A stretch of DNA of 40,648 nucleotides from a bacterium. GTDB taxonomy: Bacteria > Armatimonadota > Zipacnadia > Zipacnadales > UBA11051. Location of the stretch: positions 1 to 40,648 of the forward strand of contig JAJFUB010000014.1 in the NCBI GenBank assembly GCA_021372615.1, written 5' to 3'. This document shows, piece after piece, positions 24,146 to 33,164 of the stretch. The notes below the pieces were generated by a model. It was not told where the DNA came from. It ran no database searches and worked only from the letters and a program-made list of their open reading frames with translations. How positions within the stretch are numbered: the first letter of the stretch is position 1; every line of letters begins with the position of its first letter. A program made the translations under genes and the position numbers.

Positions 24146-26125
24146 ATGCCACGGATGCGCGTGCCTCGCCCTTGCTGGGTATCTCTCGTCTCTGCCGCCC
24201 TGACTGTGCTGTTGCTCTCCGCTTCATGTGTGACTTCCCAGCCGCAGCAGGCGATTGCCTTCACCAGCTACCGCGACGGCAACGGGGAGATCTACCGCAT
24301 GACCGGCAGCGGTGAGGCTCAGACGCGCCTCACCTCCGATCCCGCCGAGGACCGCATGCCCAGGTGGTCGCCGGACGGCCGGACGATATTGTTCGTCTCG
24401 GCGCGGGACGGCAACACCGAGCTCTACTCGATGCGCGCCGACGGCGGCGAGCCGACCAACCTCACCCGCAACGCCGCCAATGACGACAGCCCGGCGTGGT
24501 CGCCGGATGGCTCCCGGATCGTCTTCGTGCGCTGGACGGCCGCAGGCAAATGGGACGTCTGGGTCATGGACGCAAGCGGCGGGGAGCAGCGTCAACTCAC
24601 CCGCAGTCCCGAGGACGACATGTGTCCGGCCTGGTCGCCGGACAGCCAGTGGCTCGTGTACATGGGCAGCCAGGGGGGGCGCTTCCAGATCTTCAGGGTG
24701 CGAGCCGATGGCGAGATGCTCACGCAACTGACCCGCGAGGCGCCGGGCGCGGTGGATCCCGATTGGTCGGCGGATGGTGACTGGATCGCCTTCATGAGCG
24801 ACCGCACTGGGGACTGCGAGATCTACAAGATGCGCCCTGACGGCTCAGCCCAGACGCGCCTCACCCACGCTCAGGGGATCGACCGCTACCCGCTGTGGTC
24901 GCCCGACGGAGTTGAGATCGCCTTTGTGAGTCAGCGCGACGGCAACAAGGAGATCTACAGCGTCCGCGCCGACGGCAGTGGCGAGAAGAACCTGACCAAC
25001 AACCCGAAGGATGATTGGGACCAGGAGTGGTCCGCCAACAGCGAGTACCTCCTCTTCGTCACTGCCCGCGACGGCGCCGACGAGGTCTACGCCATGGACC
25101 GCTATGGCGCGCGGGTGCAGGCGATCTCGCGACATGAGGCGGGCGATGCGATCCCGCACCTGGGGCCGCCCCTCGCCGCCCCCCCGCCGCCGGTGGCGCA
25201 GCCGCAGCCCGGCCGAGGCATCATCGCCTTCAGCCGCGGCGGGCAGGTCTTCCTGATCAACCCCGATGGCAGCAACATGCGCCGTGTCGAGGGTATCGGG
25301 AACCTACAGGGGCTTTGGGCAGGACCCCGCCTGTCACCGGACGGACAGGCGGTGGCCTACGCCCGCGTCACCGATCCTGCTCGGAACCGGTTCCTGACGG
25401 ATCTGTTTGTCTACTATCTGCCCAGCGGGCCCGAGGTGCCGGTAACGCGAATGCCCAGCGCCTACGGGAACATCTCGTGGAGCCCGGACGGAAGGCGACT
25501 GCTTGCCTGGTCGAACAGGGACCCCAACAACGACTTCAGCCTGGCCACTCACTGGTGGTTCCCGTTGGACGGTTCCCCCCGGGCAAAGCTACCCGCCCTG
25601 TACCCCGGGGACCGGTACTTCAGCTCCCAGTACGCCGACCTGTCACGCGACGGGCAGTGGGTTGCATATCTGCACGGATCCCAGGCCTCGGCCGCGAGGC
25701 TGGACGGAAGCAGGGCGCACCGCCTCTATGACCACAGCCAATCCCCCTGGGACTATGGGGACAGGACGCTATGCTTCAGCCCGGACGGAACCCAGATCGC
25801 GTTCCTGCGCTTCCCCGGCAAAGACCCTGATGCCTGGGGGCCCAGCCCACTGCGCGACGGCACTAAGACGGCGCTGAAGCATGAGTTGTGTCTGGTACCT
25901 GCGACCGGCGGTGTACCGCGGATCGTTGCTCAGGGGCTGGAGATCACCTTCGGCTGTACCGTCTCCTGGTCACCCGATGGCAGCGAGATCCTGATGGTGT
26001 GTGGGCTGGTCTCCGACCCGAACGACCGGTACGCCCTGCACATTGTCAACTTGGAGACCCGTCGCGTGCGCAAGCTGGTGACAGAGCCCGTCAACCAGCC
26101 GATTGTCTCGGCCGACTGGCGGTAG
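24146..26125 (+). CDS. TolB-like double beta-propeller lipoprotein
   Basis: The 659-residue product has a signal sequence ending SASC, a weak lipobox, so a lipoprotein is probable. Residues about 30-335 contain seven PD40/TolB-type repeats of the AFTS.RDGN.EIY.M..DG....LT....D..P.WSPDG form, forming one propeller. After a Pro-rich linker (about 340-360) a second set of WSPDG/LSPDG blades (about 365-655) forms another, less regular propeller. GGAGGT seven bases before ATG 24146 supports this start over the earlier GTG at 24050. Such proteins bind peptides or act as exported scaffolds; no protease domain follows. The roughly 200 bp before the gene show no clear promoter. Confidence 0.85.
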   Translation: MPRMRVPRPCWVSLVSAALTVLLLSASCVTSQPQQAIAFTSYRDGNGEIYRMTGSGEAQTRLTSDPAEDRMPRWSPDGRTILFVSARDGNTELYSMRADGGEPTNLTRNAANDDSPAWSPDGSRIVFVRWTAAGKWDVWVMDASGGEQRQLTRSPEDDMCPAWSPDSQWLVYMGSQGGRFQIFRVRADGEMLTQLTREAPGAVDPDWSADGDWIAFMSDRTGDCEIYKMRPDGSAQTRLTHAQGIDRYPLWSPDGVEIAFVSQRDGNKEIYSVRADGSGEKNLTNNPKDDWDQEWSANSEYLLFVTARDGADEVYAMDRYGARVQAISRHEAGDAIPHLGPPLAAPPPPVAQPQPGRGIIAFSRGGQVFLINPDGSNMRRVEGIGNLQGLWAGPRLSPDGQAVAYARVTDPARNRFLTDLFVYYLPSGPEVPVTRMPSAYGNISWSPDGRRLLAWSNRDPNNDFSLATHWWFPLDGSPRAKLPALYPGDRYFSSQYADLSRDGQWVAYLHGSQASAARLDGSRAHRLYDHSQSPWDYGDRTLCFSPDGTQIAFLRFPGKDPDAWGPSPLRDGTKTALKHELCLVPATGGVPRIVAQGLEITFGCTVSWSPDGSEILMVCGLVSDPNDRYALHIVNLETRRVRKLVTEPVNQPIVSADWR

Positions 26126-26131
26126 AACATC

Positions 26132-26234
26132 AATTCGGGGACACCATACCTAACTCGCGCCGTCCGGGCAGGGGCACCGCGGTAGCCGAGGACCGCGTGG
26201 TCTATCCGGGAGTTAAGTATGGTGTCCCCGAAAT
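26132..26234 (+). repeat. Complete 103-bp inverted-repeat element (MITE-like)
   Basis: Two 25-bp ends (26132-26156 and 26210-26234) are reverse complements with two mismatches and contain TTAAGTATGGTGTCCCC and its complement. The interior is GC-rich and has no ORF. It lies between the convergent ends of the propeller gene and the minus-strand operon. The other copies in the window are at 21597, 22702-22891 and 29680. Confidence 0.85.
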
Positions 26235-26238
26235 AGAC

Positions 26239-28119
26239 CTACCCGCCGGGGAGGGCATAGCTCCAGAGGTGGGAGCCGATCGCGAAGTAGATGTGGTCGC
26301 CTACGAGGGCCGTGCCGCCGGTGATGGTCGCGGGCGGGGCGGCCAGCTTCTCGACCGCAAACCCCCGCTGTGTCACCCGTACCACTCCCCCACTCAGCAC
26401 CGTGAGCAGGTGACCCTGGCCGTCCGGGAGCAGCGCGCTGCCAAACACCGCGCCCCCGCAGTCGGGCAGAGCCTGCGACCGGACCACCCTCTTCTCCTTC
26501 GGGTCGAACACGAAGAACGTGGCCGGGCTGGCCAGGCCGTAGACGAGGCCGTCGCTGCTGGCGTGCAGGGCCGCGATGCTGCTAGAACCGGGCACCGGCA
26601 CGAGTTGGTACGCGACCTGCTTCGTCGGCCAGTCCAGGACGAAGAGCACGCCCTCCTTCGCGGCGGCGACGGTGCCGTGGCCGCCGGCGACAGTCGTGCC
26701 GCAGATCACGTTGCCATCGGGCAGGGCCGCCATCGCCGCCACGCTGTGGTCGGGGATGAGCTGTTTGTGGGTCAGCAACTGGCTCTCGTTGGTCTCCAGG
26801 TTGTAGAGGCCGATGCCCCCGCCCAGGTAGCCGTAGCCCGGCTCGCCGGACATCAGCAGGTGCTTGCCGTCGGGGTAGGCCAGGGCGCCGACGGGGACGT
26901 TAATGTCCGGGGCGTACTGCTTAAGCAGGCGGGGGTTGTCCGTCGCTGCCGTGCCGGGCCCGGTCCACGGCTGGCGGGTGTCGTACAGCCACAGCTTCCC
27001 GCCGGTGTATTCGTTGCCCATCACGTATGGGCCCTGGAAGGCAATGGATTTCCAGGCCTGGTGGCCGGGCTTGACCTCCAGCTTCTGGGTGCGCGGATCG
27101 AACGTGCAGGCGAAGGACGGGTGGGCCGAGGAGCCGTAGACGAGGCCATCCGGCCCGCCGGCGAGCACCCGGAGGTGCGTGCCCTCCGACTGGTAGTCGA
27201 AGGTGATCTTCCTGACGGTCTTGGCTTGCGTGTCCTCGACTTCCAGCCACTTCTGCTCAAGGTCATAGGCGCGGACGCGACGGCCGTCGGGCAGGTTGCT
27301 CAGGAGGGTGCCCCAGCCGATGTTGTGGACTGCCGCGCGGGGGCCCATCTGCTCCTTGGTGATGGGCGTGGCCTGGCCCCCGAAGAGCTGGAAGTGACTG
27401 TCCTTGAACTCGCCGTAAGCCTTGCCGTCGGCGCCGGGGTAGACGACGGCGGTGCCGATCTGGCGGTCGGCTTCGGGGATGAGCTGCCGCCGCTCGCCGG
27501 TGGCCGGGTTGAAGGCGACGATGTTGTGCCGGGCGGTGCCGATGCCCGCGTACACCCAGCCGGCGCTATCCACCGCCAGGTGCGAGGGGTACTGCTGCAC
27601 CGGGTCGAGACGGCCGCAGTCCTTGATTTCGCGCGTCTTGGGGTCGAAGCAGATCAGGTGACAGCCGGAGCAACTGCCCGCATAGACGCAGCCATCGGGG
27701 CCTTCTGTGAAGCCCAGGTAGCACTGGCCGGCGACGGGGGCGGCGTGGAAGGTGAACTCGCGGGTGGCGAGGTCGAGCTCCAGGAACGTCGCCCCCTCAC
27801 AGGTGTAGAACTTGCCGTTGCTGCCCAGGAGCGAGCCGTAGGGCGGGGAGTTGGGGGTGCCCTCGGGCATGAACACCTGGGTGGTCACGCCGGTGTCGAG
27901 GTCGATGACCAGCACCCAGGGACGAGGGCTGAGGTCGAGGCTGCAGGCGACGGCGACGTGTTTGCCGTCGGGCGTGCGGGTGGCGACGACCCCGCGCCGC
28001 TCGGCGAGCGGAACCGCCGCGCCGTGATCCATGAAGCCTGTCTGGGCGAAAACGCCCGTTGCGGCCGCACTCAGCGCGAGCATCGCCATCGTGATCGTCC
28101 CCCGTAGCGAGGTGGACAT
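26239..28119 (-). CDS. Secreted beta-propeller protein
   Basis: The 626-residue product has a signal peptide (probable cut after VFAQ, about residue 26). The body is many short blades with DG.VYAG, DG.VYG and FDP.T.E/K patterns, resembling SMP-30/YVTN or streptogramin-lyase-like propellers: for example GPDGCVYAGSCSGCHLICFD and SSDGLVYGLASPATFFVFD. No complete catalytic set is obvious. It is the last gene of a minus-strand operon after the D-aminoacylase-like gene (42 bp gap), with GGAGGTGA upstream of the ATG. It may be a periplasmic binding or lactonase-like protein in the same pathway; the substrate is unknown. Confidence 0.78.
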   Translation of the reverse strand: MSTSLRGTITMAMLALSAAATGVFAQTGFMDHGAAVPLAERRGVVATRTPDGKHVAVACSLDLSPRPWVLVIDLDTGVTTQVFMPEGTPNSPPYGSLLGSNGKFYTCEGATFLELDLATREFTFHAAPVAGQCYLGFTEGPDGCVYAGSCSGCHLICFDPKTREIKDCGRLDPVQQYPSHLAVDSAGWVYAGIGTARHNIVAFNPATGERRQLIPEADRQIGTAVVYPGADGKAYGEFKDSHFQLFGGQATPITKEQMGPRAAVHNIGWGTLLSNLPDGRRVRAYDLEQKWLEVEDTQAKTVRKITFDYQSEGTHLRVLAGGPDGLVYGSSAHPSFACTFDPRTQKLEVKPGHQAWKSIAFQGPYVMGNEYTGGKLWLYDTRQPWTGPGTAATDNPRLLKQYAPDINVPVGALAYPDGKHLLMSGEPGYGYLGGGIGLYNLETNESQLLTHKQLIPDHSVAAMAALPDGNVICGTTVAGGHGTVAAAKEGVLFVLDWPTKQVAYQLVPVPGSSSIAALHASSDGLVYGLASPATFFVFDPKEKRVVRSQALPDCGGAVFGSALLPDGQGHLLTVLSGGVVRVTQRGFAVEKLAAPPATITGGTALVGDHIYFAIGSHLWSYALPGG

Positions 28120-28161
28120 GGTTGCACGTCACCTCCGTCAGTGACCGACGCGGCGAGTGTC

Positions 28162-29664
28162 TCAGCCGTCGCGGCGCAGCACCCGGCCGAAGTGCCCGGC
28201 GGCGGTCACGTCGTTGTCGACCGCCACCTGCCCGTTGACGAGGACGAAGGGCATGCCGGTGGGGTACTGGTGGGCGTTGGTGAAGGCCGCGTTGTCGGCG
28301 ACCGTGGCCGGGTCGAAGATGACGAGGTCGGCGAAGTAGCCGGGGCGCAGCCAACCGCGGTCGCGCAGCCCGTAGCGCCGAGCGGGCTTGGAGGTCATCT
28401 TCTCGACCGCCTCGCCCAGGGACATGAGCCGCTCTTCGCGGACGTACTTGCCCAGCACGCGAGGGTAGGTGCCGTAGTTGCGCGGGTGGGTGGCATAGCG
28501 GCCGAAGACCTCCAGGTGGGCATCGGTGCCAACCATCACGAGCGGGTGCGCCAGGATGGTCTTCAGGTTGTCCTCGCTCATGGTGAAGCCCACCGCGCCG
28601 ATGGCGTTCTCGGCATTGCGGCGCTCGATCTCCAGGGAGACATCAATGGCTTCGGCGCCCCACTGCGCCATGAGGTCCGCCACGGTCTTGCCGTCCACCT
28701 CCGGGTCGGGCTGCTTGAGGGAGGTGAACATGAGCTTGTCGGGGCCGCCGTACTGGGCCAGCAGGCTCGCGATCTCCTGGCGGAAGTGCTCGATGACGTC
28801 CGGGTCCTTCAGGTGCTCGCGCCCCCCGCGCTGCTGTGCCTCCTCGTAGCACCAGCGGTTCATGATGTTGGTGGAGCCACCGTGCCAGCCGATGTACGGA
28901 TAGCGGTCGGCGGCCACGTCGAGGCCGCGCGCCACGGCGTCCTCCATCATCTCCAGGACGAGGTCGAGCTTGTCCCAGAAGGCGGGCCCGTCGGTCTTCA
29001 GATGCGAGATCTGCACGGCGATGCCGGTCTGGTGGGCGACCTCGATGGCCTCGGCCACCGCCTGGAGCAACCCCTTGCCCTCGGAGCGGATGTGGCTGGC
29101 GTAGATAGCCCCGGCGTCCGCGGCCGGGCGCGTCACGTCCACGATCTCCTCAAACGTCTCGTGGCGCTGGGCATAGCCGACCGTGATGCCGATGGCGCCC
29201 TCCTCCAGCCCCTGCCGCACCATGTCCTGCATGGCCACCGTCTGCTCGTAGGTCGGCCACGGGCTCTCGCTGCCCTCCATCGCCACGCGCCGGATCGTGT
29301 GGTGGCCGACCAGCATGGCATAGTTGCTCTTGAAGCCCTCGCGCTCGACCTTGGCCAGGTGCTCGCCCACCGGCCAGCCGGAGCCGCCGCAGTTGCCCGC
29401 GATGACGGTGGTGATGCCCTGGCGGAGCAGGTTGTCGGAGTGCAGGATGTCCTTGTCCACATCCACATGGCAGTGGGTATGGGGGTCAATGAAGCCCGGG
29501 CAGACGGCCAGTCCGGTGGCGTCAAGGGTGCGCGGCGCCACGGCCTGCGACAGGTCGCCCACAGCCTTCACGCGGTCCCCCGCCACGCCGACATCAGCGC
29601 GGAAGCCCTCGCTCCCACTCCCGTCATAGACCGTCCCGCCGGTGATGATGAGATCGAGATCCAT
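28162..29664 (-). CDS. N-acyl-D-amino-acid deacylase-like amidohydrolase
   Basis: The product has 500 residues from ATG 29664. The ATG at 29670 is one base from the GGGAG site and too close, so the second ATG is preferred. It follows the D-aminoacylase layout of the amidohydrolase superfamily: a beta-sandwich N-terminus (DLIITGGTVYDGSG), metal-binding GFIDPHTHCHVD (His pair near residues 62-64), AGNCGGS with the family's metal-bridging cysteine, the VGHHTIRR loop, ASHIRSE, VQISHLK, and GTDAHLEVFGRYATHPRNYG near the catalytic Asp. It would hydrolyse N-acyl groups from D-amino acids or related amides. The ribosome site is immediately downstream of a dispersed repeat end. It is in one operon with FAD oxidoreductase and phosphoesterase genes. 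Dihydroorotase-like relatives are the main alternative. Confidence 0.88.
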   Translation of the reverse strand: MDLDLIITGGTVYDGSGSEGFRADVGVAGDRVKAVGDLSQAVAPRTLDATGLAVCPGFIDPHTHCHVDVDKDILHSDNLLRQGITTVIAGNCGGSGWPVGEHLAKVEREGFKSNYAMLVGHHTIRRVAMEGSESPWPTYEQTVAMQDMVRQGLEEGAIGITVGYAQRHETFEEIVDVTRPAADAGAIYASHIRSEGKGLLQAVAEAIEVAHQTGIAVQISHLKTDGPAFWDKLDLVLEMMEDAVARGLDVAADRYPYIGWHGGSTNIMNRWCYEEAQQRGGREHLKDPDVIEHFRQEIASLLAQYGGPDKLMFTSLKQPDPEVDGKTVADLMAQWGAEAIDVSLEIERRNAENAIGAVGFTMSEDNLKTILAHPLVMVGTDAHLEVFGRYATHPRNYGTYPRVLGKYVREERLMSLGEAVEKMTSKPARRYGLRDRGWLRPGYFADLVIFDPATVADNAAFTNAHQYPTGMPFVLVNGQVAVDNDVTAAGHFGRVLRRDG

Positions 29665-29679
29665 GTCCATACTCCCTCT

Positions 29680-29704
29680 AATTCGGGGACACCATACTTA
29701 ACTC
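29680..29704 (-). repeat. Solo repeat end between two operon genes
   Basis: Read on the minus strand, the core TTAAGTATGGTGTCCCC preceded by GAG lies between the FAD oxidoreductase stop and the amidohydrolase ribosome site. The TAGAGGGAG site directly follows it, the same geometry as at 22867-22905 on the plus strand. Confidence 0.85.
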
Positions 29705-29720
29705 GTCCGGCCTGCGGTCT

Positions 29721-31070
29721 CTACAGGAACCCGACGCCGCGGCCCTCCAGCAGGCCCCGCAGTTCCTCCCCGGGCAGGTCTCCGGGCATCGCCCCTGTCC
29801 GCGCGGCCCAGGCGGCGGCCAGGCCGGCGGCCTGGCCCATCGCCATGCACGTGCCGGTGACGCGGTAGGAGGCGTGGGCCTCGTGGCTGCCGGAGATGCA
29901 GCGGCCGGCGAAGAGCAGGCCCTGCACGTTCTCGGGCAGCAGGCAGCGGTACGGGATCTCGTAGGCCTGCATCGGTGCGCCATGGCCCGAGGGGACGCCG
30001 GCGCCGGGGGCGGGCTCGTGGACGTCCACCCCGAAGGCGCAGCACGTCACGGCATCGGGGAAGCGCCGCCCGGCGGCCAGATCATCCAGCGTCAGGCGAT
30101 AGCGCCCACACAGGCGACGGGTCTCACGCAGGCCGAGGGTGGGGGCGGTGCGGACCAGGCGGACGCCCTCGAGCCCTGGCACGTGGCGCAGTGCCGTGAC
30201 CAGGTCGTACGCCTGCCGGCGGGCCGTGACGATCCCCTCCGTCACATCGCGCGGGTTCAGCCCGTTGAGGCGGTAGACGTGGGTGGCCTGCACCATGGCG
30301 CTGCCGGGGCGGGGCATGGTGATGATGGCCGGGGCGTAGTTGACGCGACCGATGGGCAACTCAACGCCGAGGTCGTATGCGGCGATGGCCTGCGCCAGTT
30401 GGTCGTACGTCTCCTCGGTCGCCCCCTGCTCATAGCCGCCGAGGCCCTCGATCTCGAACATCAGCGTCATGGGCTGCATGAGGCCATCGGAGAGGCGGCC
30501 CAGTTCGTAGGGCACGCCGGCGCGGGCGGCCACATCGCCGTCGCCCGTGCAGTCCACCACGACCGAGGCCAGGACAGCCTCGCGCCCCGCCTTGCTCTCG
30601 ATGATGACGCCCCGGACCGCGCCCTCGGTGACGATGGGCTCGGTCATCAGCACATGGTACCAGAAGGTCGCCCCTGCCTCGGCGAACATCGTCTCCAGCA
30701 GGCGCACCATGGCCTCGGTGTCGAAGGTGGCGCGCCAGGCGTGGTGATGCCAGGCGCCCTCGGTCTGCAGGCGCTCGACCAGCTCGGCCACGAGCCAGCC
30801 CTTCTTGCGGAACTCGAAGAAGGGATTGACCAGGCCGGCGGTCCACATGCCGCCGAGCATCCCGTGACGCTCGAGCAGCAGCGTGCGCGCCCCCTCACGG
30901 GCGGCCGCGAGCGCCGCGCCCACGCCGGCCGGCCCTCCCCCCACGACCAGCACGTCCACCTCGGCCACGACGGGCGTGTCGCGCGGGGGCTCCGTGACGA
31001 TGTCGCGCCCTGTGCCCAGGCGAAGGGCTCGGGGCTGCTCCTGGTGCAGACGAGGGTTGCTGTCAGTCAT
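29721..31070 (-). CDS. FAD-dependent oxidoreductase (FAD_oxidored family)
   Basis: The 449-residue product starts at ATG 31070, 11 bases after the preceding gene's stop. Residues about 37-70 form the Rossmann dinucleotide fold with GGGPAG (44-49) and the ribose-binding Glu (LLLER, about 67). GMLGGMWTAGLVNPFF and VVDCTGDGDVAARAGV are typical of the FAD_oxidored (PF12831) group. The C-terminal FAD site is NVQGLLFAGRCISGSHEAHA...TGTCMAMGQAAGLAAA. Members are often annotated as xanthan lyase-associated or succinate dehydrogenase-like, but their substrates are mostly unknown. The ribosome site is weak, which suggests coupling to the upstream gene. A longer frame to 31544 overlaps the phosphoesterase and is spurious. 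Confidence 0.87.
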   Translation of the reverse strand: MTDSNPRLHQEQPRALRLGTGRDIVTEPPRDTPVVAEVDVLVVGGGPAGVGAALAAAREGARTLLLERHGMLGGMWTAGLVNPFFEFRKKGWLVAELVERLQTEGAWHHHAWRATFDTEAMVRLLETMFAEAGATFWYHVLMTEPIVTEGAVRGVIIESKAGREAVLASVVVDCTGDGDVAARAGVPYELGRLSDGLMQPMTLMFEIEGLGGYEQGATEETYDQLAQAIAAYDLGVELPIGRVNYAPAIITMPRPGSAMVQATHVYRLNGLNPRDVTEGIVTARRQAYDLVTALRHVPGLEGVRLVRTAPTLGLRETRRLCGRYRLTLDDLAAGRRFPDAVTCCAFGVDVHEPAPGAGVPSGHGAPMQAYEIPYRCLLPENVQGLLFAGRCISGSHEAHASYRVTGTCMAMGQAAGLAAAWAARTGAMPGDLPGEELRGLLEGRGVGFL

Positions 31071-31081
31071 CGCTCGGCTCG

Positions 31082-32788
31082 CTACTTGATGTCGAAGTAG
31101 AGGCTGCGGCTCACGGCCTGATCGCTCTTGGGCACCGTGACGCCGTGGTTGCGCGGGTCGCTGACCTTCTTGCCCTGATAGGTCATCGTGACGTACAGGG
31201 CGCTGAAGTTGTCGTAGCCCCCGGCAGCGAGCGGCGCCGAGACGAACTCCACCGTGTTGAGGCGCCGCAGCGCCGTGGCCGGCACTTCCAGGCTGAAGTT
31301 CTGGCGTTCCTTCGCATCGGCAGGGAGCGTGCCGATCTCCTGGCCATTCACCTTGACGAGGTTGGCGGCCTGGACCCCGAACAGCATCATGCTCAGCTTG
31401 GCCGGGGCCGTGGCCGCGAAGGGCTCCTCCCGACCGGTGAGGACGAGGAAGGGCTGGCGCTCGACCATCGGCTCGCCAGGGCCGTGCAGCGTCAGGACGA
31501 AGTCGTGGACGCCATCCACCAGCGCGGGCAGCTTGAGCGCACAACTGAACCTCCGCGTCAGGCCGTCGGGCCGGAAGTCCGTCACGGCCTGCTTCGCCTC
31601 ACCCAGGCTCACGTCCACCGAGGTGACTTCGCTTTTCAGGTCCAGAAAGCGCACGTCGCAGGCGGCCTCGTCCCTGAGGGTGGCGGAACGCGCGGGGGAG
31701 ACGACCGTCACCGGGTAGCGCTCGGCCCAGTCGCCCATCACGTCCTCGAAGCCATCGGGGGTGATCTTCACGAGGTGGTACGCCATCGCGTTGGGGGCGA
31801 AACTGCTGCCGTGCCAGGCGTAGCTGACCGCCCCGCCCTCGGTCTCCATGCCGCCGGCGAAGGGCACGCGACTGAGGCTGTGTCCGTGCCCGCACAGCGC
31901 CATGATGACCTTCCGCCCCTGCAGGAGCTGCTCCACTTCCGGCTTCTGGGCGAGCGTGAAGAACTCCTCGTGAATCATCATCACCAGCGGTGTCGCCATG
32001 TCCACATGCGGCAGGTAAGCTTTGAGCCACGCCATGCACTCCTGGGGGATCTCGTACGCCACCTTGCCGCTGCTGACGTCGGTGCCGTCCATAGCGATGA
32101 AGCCGACCCCAGCGTAGTTGAAGGCATAGTGCATCGGGCCGAACAGCCGCCGGTAAATGCCCTTGCCCCAGTCGGGCTCGGTGCGGGGCCCATCCAGGCT
32201 GCCCGCCCCGGCGTGCTCGTGGTTGCCGGGCAGGTTGAACAGCGGCATCTTCAGGGGCGCGACCATCTGCTGATAGAGCTTCAGGCGACGCTCACCCTCG
32301 GGCAGCGGGCATCCGGTGGTGTCCACGGCCAGATCGCCCGTGTGCACGACGAAGGCCAGCGGCACGGGCAACTCGTTGAGGGTCTTGACGTACTGGGCCA
32401 TCTGCGCCGCGGCGCTGTCCTGGATGTGCAGGTCCGTGCCATGCACGAAGTAGAACGGCGTCTTCTGCTCCTGCCGCACGAGGGGGAAGTCGGCCTGTTC
32501 CGCGCCAGTGGGGACATTGCGGTAGAAACCGGCCGCGGGCCACGTGCCGGTGGGGTTGACCACGAAGACGACCTGCGGACCGTCGGGGGACTGGAGCTGG
32601 TAGGCGCCGTCCGCGCCGGGGGCGACGATGGCGATGCCGTCGCTCACCAGCACACCGGCGGCGGGGGGCTCGCCGGCCTGGTACTGGCCGTCACCGTTGG
32701 CGTCGAGGAAGACGTGGCCGGAGATCGTGCCGGCGTAGACGAAGGCGGACAGGAACACCAGTAGCAGGGGAAGTGTCAGTCGGCGCAT
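31082..32788 (-). CDS. Secreted calcineurin-like metallophosphoesterase with SdrD-B-like N-terminal domain
   Basis: The 568-residue product has a signal peptide (1-19). Residues about 20-105 form an SdrD B/Cna-B-like domain (GHVFLDANGDGQYQAGEPP). The phosphoesterase core (about 110-350) carries all expected metal ligands: Asp119-x-His121, Gly-Asp152, Asn189-His190 in LPGNHEH, His273 in MMIHEE, and His301-x-His303 in LCGHGHS. The C-terminus (about 350-568) is beta-rich, including an NVKVNGQEIG-like segment. It probably cleaves a phosphate ester or diester in the periplasm. GAGGT seven bases upstream fixes the ATG. It is the first gene of the four-gene minus-strand operon, so the promoter should be within 32789-32887; I see no clear hexamers there. 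Confidence 0.88.
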   Translation of the reverse strand: MRRLTLPLLLVFLSAFVYAGTISGHVFLDANGDGQYQAGEPPAAGVLVSDGIAIVAPGADGAYQLQSPDGPQVVFVVNPTGTWPAAGFYRNVPTGAEQADFPLVRQEQKTPFYFVHGTDLHIQDSAAAQMAQYVKTLNELPVPLAFVVHTGDLAVDTTGCPLPEGERRLKLYQQMVAPLKMPLFNLPGNHEHAGAGSLDGPRTEPDWGKGIYRRLFGPMHYAFNYAGVGFIAMDGTDVSSGKVAYEIPQECMAWLKAYLPHVDMATPLVMMIHEEFFTLAQKPEVEQLLQGRKVIMALCGHGHSLSRVPFAGGMETEGGAVSYAWHGSSFAPNAMAYHLVKITPDGFEDVMGDWAERYPVTVVSPARSATLRDEAACDVRFLDLKSEVTSVDVSLGEAKQAVTDFRPDGLTRRFSCALKLPALVDGVHDFVLTLHGPGEPMVERQPFLVLTGREEPFAATAPAKLSMMLFGVQAANLVKVNGQEIGTLPADAKERQNFSLEVPATALRRLNTVEFVSAPLAAGGYDNFSALYVTMTYQGKKVSDPRNHGVTVPKSDQAVSRSLYFDIK

Positions 32789-32887
32789 GGGGTGTACCTC
32801 AGCGTGTAGATGGCGCTGTCTTCGCCCCGGCGGGTGCGAATCCCTCGCCGCGCAGGATTCCTCGGCCCCGGCCGGGAAGCCACAGGG

Positions 32888-33127
32888 GTGACCCTCGACG
32901 AGCGATTGCGCGCGGCGGAGCGGCGCCTGGGCAAGCGGATCGTGCTGCGCGGGGTGCGCGACCCGGACCCGCAGTGGCGCGGCCGCCTGACCGAGCGCCC
33001 ATCACACTTCCTGCTGGAATACCGCGACGCCACCGTCGGCTTCTTCTGGCACCACGACATCATCCGCGAGCTGCTCGACCTGCTGGAACAGGGGGAGACG
33101 GCGGCAGTGTTGAGGGATGAGGAGTAG
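32888..33127 (+). CDS. Small conserved-looking hypothetical protein
   Basis: The 79-residue product is read from GTG 32888; an ATG at 32810 would add an Arg/Pro-rich tail from GC-rich repeat-like DNA. It is acidic/basic and soluble, with a helix LDERLRAAERRLGKRIVL, a short beta region ending FLLEYRDATVGFFWHHD, and a C-terminal helix IIRELLDLLEQGETAAVLRD. The pattern resembles a compact alpha-beta-alpha domain and codon use matches real genes. The ribosome site is weak (CAGGGG). It precedes the foldase gene by about 170 bp of hairpin-rich DNA. Function unknown. Confidence 0.6.
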   Translation: MTLDERLRAAERRLGKRIVLRGVRDPDPQWRGRLTERPSHFLLEYRDATVGFFWHHDIIRELLDLLEQGETAAVLRDEE

Positions 33128-33164
33128 GATGGCGGGATGGGGAGATGGGGAGATGGTCGCGTGG

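Noticed and set aside
28141-29868. A 575-codon plus-strand frame over the amidohydrolase
   Set aside because: The minus strand carries all the amidohydrolase metal motifs; the plus frame crosses a repeat and has no motif.
29721-31544. Extended 607-residue version of the FAD oxidoreductase
   Set aside because: The extra N-terminal part overlaps the phosphoesterase gene out of frame and is not protein-like. ATG 31070 gives a normal length.
31145-32764. A 539-codon plus-strand frame over the phosphoesterase
   Set aside because: The minus strand contains the complete metallophosphoesterase ligand set.
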